A stretch of 64,000 bases of DNA from Lachnospiraceae bacterium (GTDB taxonomy: Bacteria; Bacillota; Clostridia; Lachnospirales; Lachnospiraceae): NCBI GenBank assembly GCA_910576125.1, contig CAJTHM010000008.1, positions 62,001 to 126,000 on the forward strand, written 5' to 3'. Position 1 is the stretch's first letter; every line of letters starts with the position of its first letter. Position numbers and translations under genes: made by a program. Of the stretch, positions 42,661 through 51,225 are shown in pieces. The notes below the pieces were generated by a model. That model had not been told where the DNA came from and did no database searches. It saw only the letters and a list, made by a program, of their open reading frames with translations.

Positions 42661-43124
42661 ACTATCCGGATGCGGAGCGCTGCAGCTGCACGGAGCCCCG
42701 GGTGCGCAGGTACATGGGAAAGGTGTCCGGGCCTATCCTGGACAGAATAGATTTGTGCGTGGAACTGGAATCCGTGGACTATGAAAGCCTGAGGAACAGG
42801 ACAAAGGGCGAATCCAGCGGAGAAATCCGCAGGCGGGTGGAGCAGGCCAGGCAGATTCAGGAGGCCAGATTTGAGGGCAGCGCATATCGCTTCAACGGAG
42901 ATATCGAGGTCTCGGCCATGGAGCGGTACTGCAGGCTCGGGGAGGAGCAGCAGCGGTGCATGGAGCAGCTGTACGCCTCCCTCCAGCTTTCCGCCAGAGC
43001 GTACCACCGCATCCTGCGGGTGGCCAGAACCATAGCGGATTTGGAGGGAGCGGAGGAAATCGGGGTACCCCATCTGATGGAGGCTTCCTTTTACCGCCCC
43101 TCCACGGAATACTGGGGACATTGA
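42639..43124 (+). pseudogene. comM: comM (YifB-type Mg-chelatase-like ATPase), C-terminal fragment
   Basis: 161 residues: [39 protein letters not shown]... through the Mg_chelatase_C domain (YASLQLSARAYHRILRVARTIADLEG ... VPHLMEASFYRP). Full-length proteins have about 500 residues; the Walker A/B half is missing and should lie beyond the left end of the prophage. ComM is a helicase that aids branch migration during natural transformation. The open frame extends upstream into phage DNA to 42468, but that part has no family similarity. Interruption is by prophage insertion and could be reversible. Confidence 0.9.
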
Positions 43125-43151
43125 CAAGGAGAAATGAGAAAGGAAGAAAAC

Positions 43152-44324
43152 ATGAACCGGGAAGAGTGGAAAGAAAGAGAAAATATGTACGCCTGCTGGC
43201 TGTGCAATTTCCCCGATATAGGAAATAAGAAGCTGCACGCGCTGGCCGAGTTCTGCGGCGGGCCGGAGGCGGTGTATCTGGCGGACAAGGAGACATGGGG
43301 GCGGATTCTGTCGCCGAAACAGGTGCAGAGTCTGGCCAGGTACACTGCCCGGTGGAAGCCGGAAGCGGAATACCGCAAAATGAGAGAGGAGGGCATCAGG
43401 CTGGTGACCATCACGGACGAGGGCTACCCGGAACGGCTGAAAGCGATTCCGGACGCTCCTTACTGCCTGTTCATCCGGGGGAAACTGCCGGTGGAGAATG
43501 CCCCGGCGGTGGCGGTCATCGGAGCCAGGGAATGTTCCGAGTATGGGCGGCATGTGGCGAGGCTGTTGGGGGCGGCATTGGGGCGTCGGGGCGTCACCGT
43601 GGTAAGCGGCATGGCCAGAGGGATCGACGGCATCAGTCAGGAGGCGGCAATGGAGGCAGGAGGCTGTTCCGTAGGGGTGCTGGGCTCCGGTGTGGACATT
43701 TGTTATCCGGCACAGAATAGATTGATTTACGAAAAACTGATAAATACAGGGACGGTGCTGTCCAGCTATCCCCTGGGGACGCCTGCCAGGCCCCAGAATT
43801 TCCCGCCCAGAAACCGTATCGTCAGCGGCCTGGCTGACGCAGTGGTGGTAGTGGAGGCCAGGGCAAAGAGCGGGACTTTGATTACCGTGGACATGGCACT
43901 GGAGCAGGGCAGGGAGGTGTATGTGATTCCAGGGCGGGTGACGGACAGGCTGAGCGACGGCTGCAACCGCCTGGTGAAGCAGGGGGCAGGAATCGTGCTC
44001 AGCCCTGAGAGCTTTCTGGAGGAAATCTGGAGAATCTGGGAGACTGGAAAGAAAGCGATTTATCCGGAACAGAGGAAACGGGATGATGCCCGGACCGCCA
44101 ATATCTTTCTGGAATCGCCGAAGACAGCCGGCCTGCCGGAGGAACTGGCTGAGGTCTGCAAGGCGCTGGACTTTACTCCGAAGTCCCCGGAGGAAATCTG
44201 TCAGCTGCTTTCCGGCAGATATTCGGAGAAGCAGATTATCACCTGTCTGATGCAGCTTTGCATGGAAAGTCTCGCGGTACAGGTAAGCCCGGGACGCTTT
44301 TGCGGCAGGCGGAATTCTACATAA
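43152..44324 (+). CDS. dprA: DprA/Smf DNA processing protein
   Basis: 390 residues from ATG 43152 (ATG 43134 lies too close to AAGGAG). A helix-hairpin-like N-terminus is followed by the Rossmann-type domain with AVIGARECSEYGRHVA, VVSGMARGIDGISQEAAMEAGG, GSGVDICYPAQN and PPRNRIVSGLADAVVVVEA. A DprA winged helix ends the protein. It loads RecA on incoming single-stranded DNA. It follows comM, as in many Firmicutes. Confidence 0.95.
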   Translation: MNREEWKERENMYACWLCNFPDIGNKKLHALAEFCGGPEAVYLADKETWGRILSPKQVQSLARYTARWKPEAEYRKMREEGIRLVTITDEGYPERLKAIPDAPYCLFIRGKLPVENAPAVAVIGARECSEYGRHVARLLGAALGRRGVTVVSGMARGIDGISQEAAMEAGGCSVGVLGSGVDICYPAQNRLIYEKLINTGTVLSSYPLGTPARPQNFPPRNRIVSGLADAVVVVEARAKSGTLITVDMALEQGREVYVIPGRVTDRLSDGCNRLVKQGAGIVLSPESFLEEIWRIWETGKKAIYPEQRKRDDARTANIFLESPKTAGLPEELAEVCKALDFTPKSPEEICQLLSGRYSEKQIITCLMQLCMESLAVQVSPGRFCGRRNST

Positions 44325-44371
44325 CGCCGGAATCTGCCGTACCGCATTGGTTAATTGCTGGCGTTATGTAG
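44317..44371 (+). repeat. 12-bp inverted repeat at the dprA 3' end with an alternative hairpin
   Basis: CTACATAACGCC (44317-44328, containing the dprA stop) is perfectly complementary to GGCGTTATGTAG (44360-44371). CGGCAG (44303-44308) and CTGCCG (44334-44339) can form an overlapping alternative. No T run follows, so ordinary termination is not clear. The rest of 44372-44486 shows nothing recognisable. Confidence 0.55.
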
Positions 44372-44486
44372 TCAGGTTTCCCGGAAATCTTAACTGTTAA
44401 GCAGTATAAGGGCATTGAGACGGCTCGGCGCCTGTCCGGACGGATGCGCGGCACTGGCGGGGGAGTGTTTTTTGTGTTCTGCGCGG

Positions 44487-44515
44487 TTGCTTTTTAGACT
44501 GGTTTCGTTTATATT
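44487..44515 (+). promoter_or_regulatory. promoter of the ispG-polC operon
   Basis: TTGCTT (44487-44492), 17-base spacer, TATATT (44510-44515). Transcription would begin near 44522, upstream of the ispG ribosome site. Confidence 0.78.
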
Positions 44516-44577
44516 AGAGAGTGTATCAGAAAAAAGAGCTGGTCGGCACGCCAGGATATTCGGAAAGGAAGACTGCC

Positions 44578-45630
44578 ATGCACAGAGATAAGACGCGAGT
44601 AGTACAGATAGGGGACAGGAAGATAGGAGGCGGCAATCCCATCCTGATTCAGTCTATGACCAATACGAAGACACAGGACGTTTCCGCCACGGTGGCACAG
44701 ATTCGGGCTCTGGAGCGGGCGGGATGCGAAATCGTGCGCTGCACGGTGCCGGATATGGAGGCCGCCAGAGCGCTGTCTGAAATCAGGAAACAGATTCATA
44801 TTCCGCTGGTGGCGGATATCCATTTCGACTACAAGATGGCAATTGCCGCCATAGAGAACGGGGCGGACAAAATCCGCATCAATCCGGGCAATATCGGCGG
44901 CCCTGACAAGGTGGAAGCGGTGGTGGCCGCTGCGAAAGAGCGGGGCATCCCGATCCGCGTGGGAGTCAACAGCGGTTCCCTGGAGAAGCCGCTTCTGGAG
45001 AAATACGGCGGCGTGACGGCGGAGGGCATTGTGGAGAGTGCGCTGGATAAAGTTCGCATGATAGAAGAGTATGGCTATGAAAATATAGTCATAAGCATCA
45101 AGTCCTCAGATGTGCTTATGTGCGTAAAGGCCCATGAACTGCTGGCAGCCCGCACGGAGTATCCCCTCCATGTGGGAATCACGGAGGCCGGAACCGTGTG
45201 GAGCGGTAACATCAAATCTTCCGTGGGCCTAGGCCTGATTCTCCATCAGGGAATCGGTGATACTATCCGCGTCTCCCTGACGGGGGATCCGGTGGAGGAG
45301 ATTAAGTCGGCGAAGCTGATTCTGCGCACACTGGGACTGCAAAGCGGCGGCATCGAGGTGGTTTCCTGCCCTACCTGCGGCAGGACAAGGATTGACCTGA
45401 TTGGCCTTGCCGGAAAGGTGGAGCGTCTGGTGGAGGATTATCCGCTGGACATCAAGGTGGCCGTCATGGGCTGTGCGGTGAACGGCCCCGGCGAGGCCAG
45501 AGAGGCTGATTTAGGCATAGCCGGCGGCGAAAGCGAGGGCCTTTTGTTCAAAAAGGGAGAAATCCTCCGCAAGGTGCCAGAGGAGCAACTGTTGGATGCG
45601 CTGAAAGAAGAGCTGGATAACTGGAAATGA
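44578..45630 (+). CDS. ispG: 4-hydroxy-3-methylbut-2-enyl diphosphate synthase
   Basis: 350 residues from ATG 44578; the in-frame GTG at 44521 lies at the expected transcription start and is rejected. [29 protein letters not shown] and [18 protein letters not shown] are conserved. The 4Fe-4S cysteines are in SCPTCGRT and CAVNGPGEA. It catalyses the penultimate step of the MEP isoprenoid pathway in the cytosol. ATGA-coupled to polC. Confidence 0.97.
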   Translation: MHRDKTRVVQIGDRKIGGGNPILIQSMTNTKTQDVSATVAQIRALERAGCEIVRCTVPDMEAARALSEIRKQIHIPLVADIHFDYKMAIAAIENGADKIRINPGNIGGPDKVEAVVAAAKERGIPIRVGVNSGSLEKPLLEKYGGVTAEGIVESALDKVRMIEEYGYENIVISIKSSDVLMCVKAHELLAARTEYPLHVGITEAGTVWSGNIKSSVGLGLILHQGIGDTIRVSLTGDPVEEIKSAKLILRTLGLQSGGIEVVSCPTCGRTRIDLIGLAGKVERLVEDYPLDIKVAVMGCAVNGPGEAREADLGIAGGESEGLLFKKGEILRKVPEEQLLDALKEELDNWK

Positions 45631-48600
45631 TGACGAAATCGAAACCATTTTTTGAAGTATTTCCTACATTGGATTTAAAGGGAACCTTACATGACAAGCT
45701 GGAGCAGACGGCGGTGGAAAGGGTATCCGCCACGAAACGGAAGGACAGGCTCTCTGTCTACCTGTTCAGCACGAGGCTGTTGGTGAAAGAGGACATCTGG
45801 GCGGCGGAAAAGGCAATCAAATCCCAGCTTTTTCCCAATGCTCTTTTGACTGTGCGGATATTTGAGCGCTTTGAGCTTTCCTCCCAGTATACCCCGGAGA
45901 ACCTGATGGAGGCCTATCGGGAAAGCATTCTGGCGGAACTGCGGGAGTACAGCCATGTGGAGTACAACGCGTTCCGCACGGCGGAGATTACCTATCCTGA
46001 ATCTGGGAAGATTCGCCTGTCCATTGACGACACCGTGCTGAACCGGAGCAAGGAGCCGGAGTTGGTCCGGGTGCTGGATAAGATATTGGTGGAGCGCTGC
46101 GGCTTAAAGACCGGCGTGGAAGTGGAATACAGAGAGGCGGAATCCGGCAGATTCTCCGAAGATGACGAAATCCGGCTCCAGATGAAAGTGAACGAAATCT
46201 TCCTGCGGGCAAAGAGCGGCGGATCAGGGGAAGGGGCATATGGGCAGTCCGCGCCGTCGGAGAGAGCGGCATATGGCGGCAGCGGCGCACCCGGACAGGG
46301 CAGCGGAACTAGGCGGAAATCCGGAAACGGCGCTCATGCCTCCGCAGACAGAGGCGACAGGAAAGAAAACGGCTTTATGCCCGGAAACGGCGGCCCTGAA
46401 AGCGGCGCCGGAAACGGCTTCGGCAGCGCCGGAGACGGCAATGGAAACAGTGCAGGCACAGGAGGCAGCACGAGACAGGCCGGAGGTGGCGGCTATCGAA
46501 ACAGCTTCCGGGGAAATGGAAAGGGAGACTTCAGGCGGGGCGACCGCCCCCTGAAACAGTCCGACAATCCCGATGTCATCTACGGCAAGGATTTCGACGA
46601 GGAGGCCATCTCCATCGATGAAATCATCGGCGAAGTGGGGGATGTGACCATTCGCGGGAAAGTCCTGAAGACGGACAGCCGTGAAATCAGGAACGAGAGA
46701 ACGATAGTCATGTTCGATGTGACGGATTTCACGGATACCATGACCGTAAAGCTCTTTACCAAGACGGAATTCGTGGGGGAACTTCTGGGGAGCCTGAAGC
46801 CCGGTACTTTCGTGAAGATCAAGGGCGTGGCCACGCTGGACAAATTTGACCATGAACTGACTATCGGATCCCTTACCGGCATCAAAAAGATTGCCAATTT
46901 CGTCACCCCCCGCTCAGATACGGCGGCCCACAAGCGTGTGGAACTGCACTGCCATACCAAGATGAGCGACTTCGACGGTGTCTCCGAGGCGAAGAACATC
47001 GTAAAGCGCGCTTACGGCTGGGGCCACAGGGCCATCGCCATCACGGACCACGGCGTGGTGCAGGGTTTCACGGATGCCTATCATGTGTGGGAGGATCTCT
47101 GGAAAGCGGAGAAGGGAAAATGCAAGGACGAGGGAAAGGAGCCTCCCGACAAACAGGATTTCTTCAAGGTCATCTATGGAGTAGAGGCCTACCTGGTGGA
47201 TGATTTGAAAGAAATCGTCACCGGCGACAAGGGCGGGACGCTGACGGACGATTTCGTGGTGTTCGATATCGAGACCACGGGATTTTCCCCTGTGAACAAC
47301 CGTATCATCGAAATCGGCGCGGTAAAGGTTCGGGGCGGTCAGGTGACGGAGCGGTTTTCCACTTTCGTGAATCCTCAGGTGCCCATCCCTTTTGAGATTG
47401 AAAAACTGACCAGCATCCGGGACGATATGGTGATGGACGCGCCTCTGATCGAGGAAGTGCTGCCACAGTTCCTGGAATTCTGTCAGGGCTGTATCCTGGT
47501 GGCCCACAACGCGGGTTTCGACATGAGTTTCATGCAGGAGAACGCAAGGAGACAGAATCTGCCCATGGAGCATGCCTATATCGATACGGTGGGCATAGCC
47601 AGGGTGCTGCTGCCGAACCAGGCCAAGCACACCCTGGACGCGGTGGCGAAGACCCTGAACATCTCCCTGGAGAACCATCACCGGGCGGTGGACGATGCGG
47701 AGTGCACCGCGTGGATATTTATAAAGCTAGTTCAGATGCTGGAAGAAAAGGATATCCATACCCTGGCCCAGCTGAATGCTCTGGGAGCGGCCAGCGCGGA
47801 TCTGGTGAAGAAAGCCCCCACCTACCATGCCATCATCCTGGCCAAGAACGACCTGGGCCGCATCAACCTCTACCGGCTGGTGACGGAGTCCCACCTGACC
47901 TATTATGCCAGCAGACATCCCAGGATTCCCAAGAGCCTGATTCAGAAATACAGGGAGGGGCTTATCCTGGGCAGCGCCTGCGAGGCGGGAGAGCTGTACA
48001 GGGCCCTGCTGGACGGACAGAGCGACATGCAGATTGCCAGGATAGTAAATTTTTATGACTATCTGGAGATTCAGCCCGCGGGCAACAACAAATTCATGAT
48101 AAAGTCCGACAGGATTCGGGACATCAATTCCATGGAGGACATCCAGGAGGTCAACCGGCGCGTGGTGAGGCTGGGGGAGCAGTTCCACAAGCCCGTGGTG
48201 GGCACCTGCGACGTGCATTTCCTGGATCCGGAAGACGAGGTGTACCGCCGCATCATCATGGCGGGCAGGGGCTTCGAGGATGCCGACGAACAGGCGCCGC
48301 TGTTCCTGCACACAACGGATGAGATGCTGGAGGAATTTTCCTATCTCGGCAGCGACAAAGCCTACGAAATCGTGGTAAAAAATACCAATATGATAGCGGA
48401 CATGGTGGAGGTCATAGCCCCGGTGCGGCCGGACAAATGCGCTCCTGTCATCGAGGACAGCGACAAGACGCTGACCAAAATCTGCTATGACAAGGCCCAT
48501 GAAATCTATGGGCCGGATCTCCCCCGGATTGTGGAGGCGAGGCTGGAAAAGGAACTCCAATCAATCATCAAAAACGGCTTTGCCGTGATGTACATCATAG

Positions 48601-50360
48601 CGCAGAAATTAGTGTGGAAATCCGTGGAGGACGGCTATCTGGTGGGCTCCAGGGGGAGCGTGGGGAGCTCTTTCGTGGCCACCATGGCCGGAATCACGGA
48701 GATCAATCCCCTAAGCCCCCACTATTACTGCAGCAAATGCCACTACGTGGACTTTGAGGAGGACGATGTGAAGGCCTACGCCGGCAAGGCGGGGGTGGAC
48801 ATGCCGGACAAGGCGTGTCCGGTCTGCGGGGAGCCTCTCCACAAGGACGGCTTCGATATTCCTTTCGAGACTTTCCTGGGCTTCAAGGGGGACAAGGAGC
48901 CGGATATCGACCTGAACTTCTCCGGGGAGTACCAATCCAAGGCCCATAAGTACACGGAAGTCATCTTCGGCGCGGGCCAGACTTTCCGGGCCGGCACCAT
49001 AGCCACCCTGGCGGACAAGACCGCTTTCGGCTATGTAAAGAATTATTTCGAGGAAAGGGGAAAGCACAGGAGGAAGAGCGAGATGGAGCGGCTGGCCATG
49101 GGGGTGGCCGGAGTCCGGCGCAGCACGGGGCAGCATCCCGGCGGCATCGTGGTGCTGCCTTTCGGGCAGGATATCAACTCTTTCACGCCGGTGCAGCATC
49201 CGGCCAACGACATGGAGACGGATATCGTCACCACGCATTTTGACTATCATTCCATCGACCACAATCTGCTGAAACTGGACATCCTGGGACACGATGATCC
49301 CACCATGATTCGTATGCTCCAGGATCTCACCGGCGTGGATCCCCTGACCATCCCGCTGGACGGAGAGGAGGTCATGAGCCTGTTCCAGAATACGGATGCC
49401 CTGGGAATCACTCCCGACCAGATTGGGGGGACGAAGCTGGGAATCCTGGGGATTCCCGAGTTCGGCACCGACTTCGCCATGCAGATGGTAATCGATGCCC
49501 AGCCCAAGGCCTTCTCGGATCTGGTGCGCATATCGGGGCTGGCCCATGGCACGGATGTGTGGCTGGGCAATGCCAGAGATCTGATCATGAGCGGCACGGC
49601 CACTATCTCCACGGCCATCTGTACCCGCGACGACATCATGCTGTACCTGATGCAGATGGGAGTGGAGTCCAGCCTGTCCTTTACCATCATGGAGAGCGTC
49701 CGCAAGGGCAAGGGCCTGAAGGACGAGTGGATCGCTGCCATGAAAGAAAATAACGTGCCGGACTGGTATATCGCCTCCTGTAAGAAGATAAAGTACATGT
49801 TCCCTAAGGCCCACGCGGCGGCCTATGTCATGATGGCATGGCGCATCGCTTACTGCAAGGTGCATTATCCTCTGGCCTACTACGGGGCTTACTTCAGCAT
49901 CCGTGCCAAGGCTTTCTCCTATGAGCTGATGTGCCAGGGGAAGGCCAGGCTGGAGGCTAACATGGCGGACTATAAGCGCCGGATGGACGCGGCGGCAGAC
50001 AAGGAGCCGGGGGCGGTCCCCCTCTCTAACCGGGAGGAAGGGGCTTACGGCGATATGCGCATCGTTCAGGAGATGTACGAAAGAGGCTATGAGTTCACGC
50101 CCATCGACATCTTCACGGCCCAGTCCAGGTCTTTCCAGATTGTGGACGGAAAGCTGATGCCCTCTTTAAACAGTATAGAAGGCTTAGGGGACAAGGCGGC
50201 TGATGCCATCGTGGAGGCGGTGAAAGACGGCCCTTTCCTGTCCAAGGACGATTTTAGAGAGCGCACCAAGGTGTCCAAGACCATGGTGGATCTGATGGCT
50301 TCCCTGAACCTCCTGGGAAGCCTGCCGGAGTCCAACCAGCTGAGCCTGTTCGACTTTTAG
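45627..50360 (+). CDS. polC: DNA polymerase III PolC-type alpha subunit
   Basis: 1577 residues, longer than the ~1440 usual in bacilli. Order: N-terminal domain (1-~190); a glycine/serine-rich linker (~194-310); OB domain (~325-410); PHP domain ([15 protein letters not shown]) with the DEDD proofreading exonuclease inserted ([19 protein letters not shown] ... [11 protein letters not shown]); then the zinc-containing palm/fingers ([27 protein letters not shown]) and C-terminal domains. It is the essential replicative polymerase of low-GC Gram-positives. Followed by a gap of about 140 bases. Confidence 0.97.
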   Translation: MMTKSKPFFEVFPTLDLKGTLHDKLEQTAVERVSATKRKDRLSVYLFSTRLLVKEDIWAAEKAIKSQLFPNALLTVRIFERFELSSQYTPENLMEAYRESILAELREYSHVEYNAFRTAEITYPESGKIRLSIDDTVLNRSKEPELVRVLDKILVERCGLKTGVEVEYREAESGRFSEDDEIRLQMKVNEIFLRAKSGGSGEGAYGQSAPSERAAYGGSGAPGQGSGTRRKSGNGAHASADRGDRKENGFMPGNGGPESGAGNGFGSAGDGNGNSAGTGGSTRQAGGGGYRNSFRGNGKGDFRRGDRPLKQSDNPDVIYGKDFDEEAISIDEIIGEVGDVTIRGKVLKTDSREIRNERTIVMFDVTDFTDTMTVKLFTKTEFVGELLGSLKPGTFVKIKGVATLDKFDHELTIGSLTGIKKIANFVTPRSDTAAHKRVELHCHTKMSDFDGVSEAKNIVKRAYGWGHRAIAITDHGVVQGFTDAYHVWEDLWKAEKGKCKDEGKEPPDKQDFFKVIYGVEAYLVDDLKEIVTGDKGGTLTDDFVVFDIETTGFSPVNNRIIEIGAVKVRGGQVTERFSTFVNPQVPIPFEIEKLTSIRDDMVMDAPLIEEVLPQFLEFCQGCILVAHNAGFDMSFMQENARRQNLPMEHAYIDTVGIARVLLPNQAKHTLDAVAKTLNISLENHHRAVDDAECTAWIFIKLVQMLEEKDIHTLAQLNALGAASADLVKKAPTYHAIILAKNDLGRINLYRLVTESHLTYYASRHPRIPKSLIQKYREGLILGSACEAGELYRALLDGQSDMQIARIVNFYDYLEIQPAGNNKFMIKSDRIRDINSMEDIQEVNRRVVRLGEQFHKPVVGTCDVHFLDPEDEVYRRIIMAGRGFEDADEQAPLFLHTTDEMLEEFSYLGSDKAYEIVVKNTNMIADMVEVIAPVRPDKCAPVIEDSDKTLTKICYDKAHEIYGPDLPRIVEARLEKELQSIIKNGFAVMYIIAQKLVWKSVEDGYLVGSRGSVGSSFVATMAGITEINPLSPHYYCSKCHYVDFEEDDVKAYAGKAGVDMPDKACPVCGEPLHKDGFDIPFETFLGFKGDKEPDIDLNFSGEYQSKAHKYTEVIFGAGQTFRAGTIATLADKTAFGYVKNYFEERGKHRRKSEMERLAMGVAGVRRSTGQHPGGIVVLPFGQDINSFTPVQHPANDMETDIVTTHFDYHSIDHNLLKLDILGHDDPTMIRMLQDLTGVDPLTIPLDGEEVMSLFQNTDALGITPDQIGGTKLGILGIPEFGTDFAMQMVIDAQPKAFSDLVRISGLAHGTDVWLGNARDLIMSGTATISTAICTRDDIMLYLMQMGVESSLSFTIMESVRKGKGLKDEWIAAMKENNVPDWYIASCKKIKYMFPKAHAAAYVMMAWRIAYCKVHYPLAYYGAYFSIRAKAFSYELMCQGKARLEANMADYKRRMDAAADKEPGAVPLSNREEGAYGDMRIVQEMYERGYEFTPIDIFTAQSRSFQIVDGKLMPSLNSIEGLGDKAADAIVEAVKDGPFLSKDDFRERTKVSKTMVDLMASLNLLGSLPESNQLSLFDF

Positions 50361-50399
50361 CCCGGCCAGGCTTTTGCGGAATACGCGTTTTGTCCATTC

Positions 50400-50420
50400 G
50401 TAAGAAATATGTAAGAAATA
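50400..50420 (+). promoter_or_regulatory. tandem GTAAGAAATA direct repeat upstream of the response regulator
   Basis: GTAAGAAATA occurs at 50400-50409 and 50411-50420, an 11-base period as expected for OmpR/PhoB-type regulators binding one face of DNA. A TATATT (50447-50452) lies 17 bases after a poor -35, the arrangement of an activated promoter. Autoregulation is inferred. Confidence 0.55.
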
Positions 50421-50502
50421 CCACAGGAATTTTGTGAAAAATAAAATATATTCTGAAAACAGCTCAGAGATACAGCGACAGAACACAAGGCTGCGGAAAG
50501 GC

Positions 50503-51225
50503 ATGGGAGACGAAATGGGCGAACGCGTATTGGTAGCGGATGACGACAGGGAAATAGTAAAAGCGATTGATATCCTCCTGAGAAAAGAGGGCTATGAGGT
50601 GCTGAAAGCTTACGACGGTCTTCAGGCGCTGGATATCCTTTCCAGAGAGTCGGTTCAGCTGGTGCTGATCGATGTGATGATGCCGAAACTGGACGGTCTG
50701 TCGGCCCTGATGCGCATCCGGGAGAAAAAGAATATCCCCATCATCGTCCTCAGCGCGAAGAGCGAGGAGACGGACAAGGTGCTGGGGCTGTCCATGGGCG
50801 CCGACGACTATGTGGCCAAGCCCTACAATCCCCGGGAGCTGGCGGCCCGGGTGAAGAGCCAGCTGCGCCGCTATACCAGCTTAGGCGACATCCATGCCGG
50901 GAGCAGGGCCAGCGAGATTAAGAACGGCCGCCTGCTCTACAACACCGAGGAGAGGATTCTCTACGCGGATGGAGAGCCCGTCAGGCTCACGGCTACGGAG
51001 ACCAGGATTGTCGACCTGTTCATGCGAAACCCCGGCCGCGTGTTCCCCGCGGAGGAAATCTACCGCAGGGTGTGGGAGGAGGACGCCTTTGCCTCGGAGA
51101 ACACCGTCATGGTGCATATCCGCCGCATCCGCGAGAAACTGGAGCTGAATCCGAAAGAGCCAGAATATATAAAGGTGGTGTGGGGCATTGGATACAAAAT
51201 GGAAAAACAGGAAAAAAGGAATTAG
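50503..51225 (+). CDS. OmpR/PhoB-family response regulator
   Basis: About 240 residues. ATG 50503 and 50515 are both possible starts; neither has ideal ribosome-site spacing. The receiver domain contains VADDD, phospho-acceptor D57 (LIDVMMPKLDG) and KPYNPREL. The winged helix ends with FASENTVMVHIRRIREKLE ... IKVVWGIGYKME. It partners with the overlapping histidine kinase gene. Target genes unknown. Confidence 0.93.
   Translation: MGDEMGERVLVADDDREIVKAIDILLRKEGYEVLKAYDGLQALDILSRESVQLVLIDVMMPKLDGLSALMRIREKKNIPIIVLSAKSEETDKVLGLSMGADDYVAKPYNPRELAARVKSQLRRYTSLGDIHAGSRASEIKNGRLLYNTEERILYADGEPVRLTATETRIVDLFMRNPGRVFPAEEIYRRVWEEDAFASENTVMVHIRRIREKLELNPKEPEYIKVVWGIGYKMEKQEKRN

Noticed and set aside
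44521..44577. Upstream GTG start for ispG
   Set aside because: It coincides with the predicted transcription start, and family N-termini begin near [12 protein letters not shown] at 44578.
46240..46554. Possible frameshift or gene insertion in the polC linker
   Set aside because: The main frame stays open on both sides and resumes a normal OB domain; the second open frame is a by-product of GC-rich low-complexity DNA.
48711..49865. 384-codon minus-strand frame inside polC
   Set aside because: Antisense to conserved PolC motifs; no start signal or similarity.
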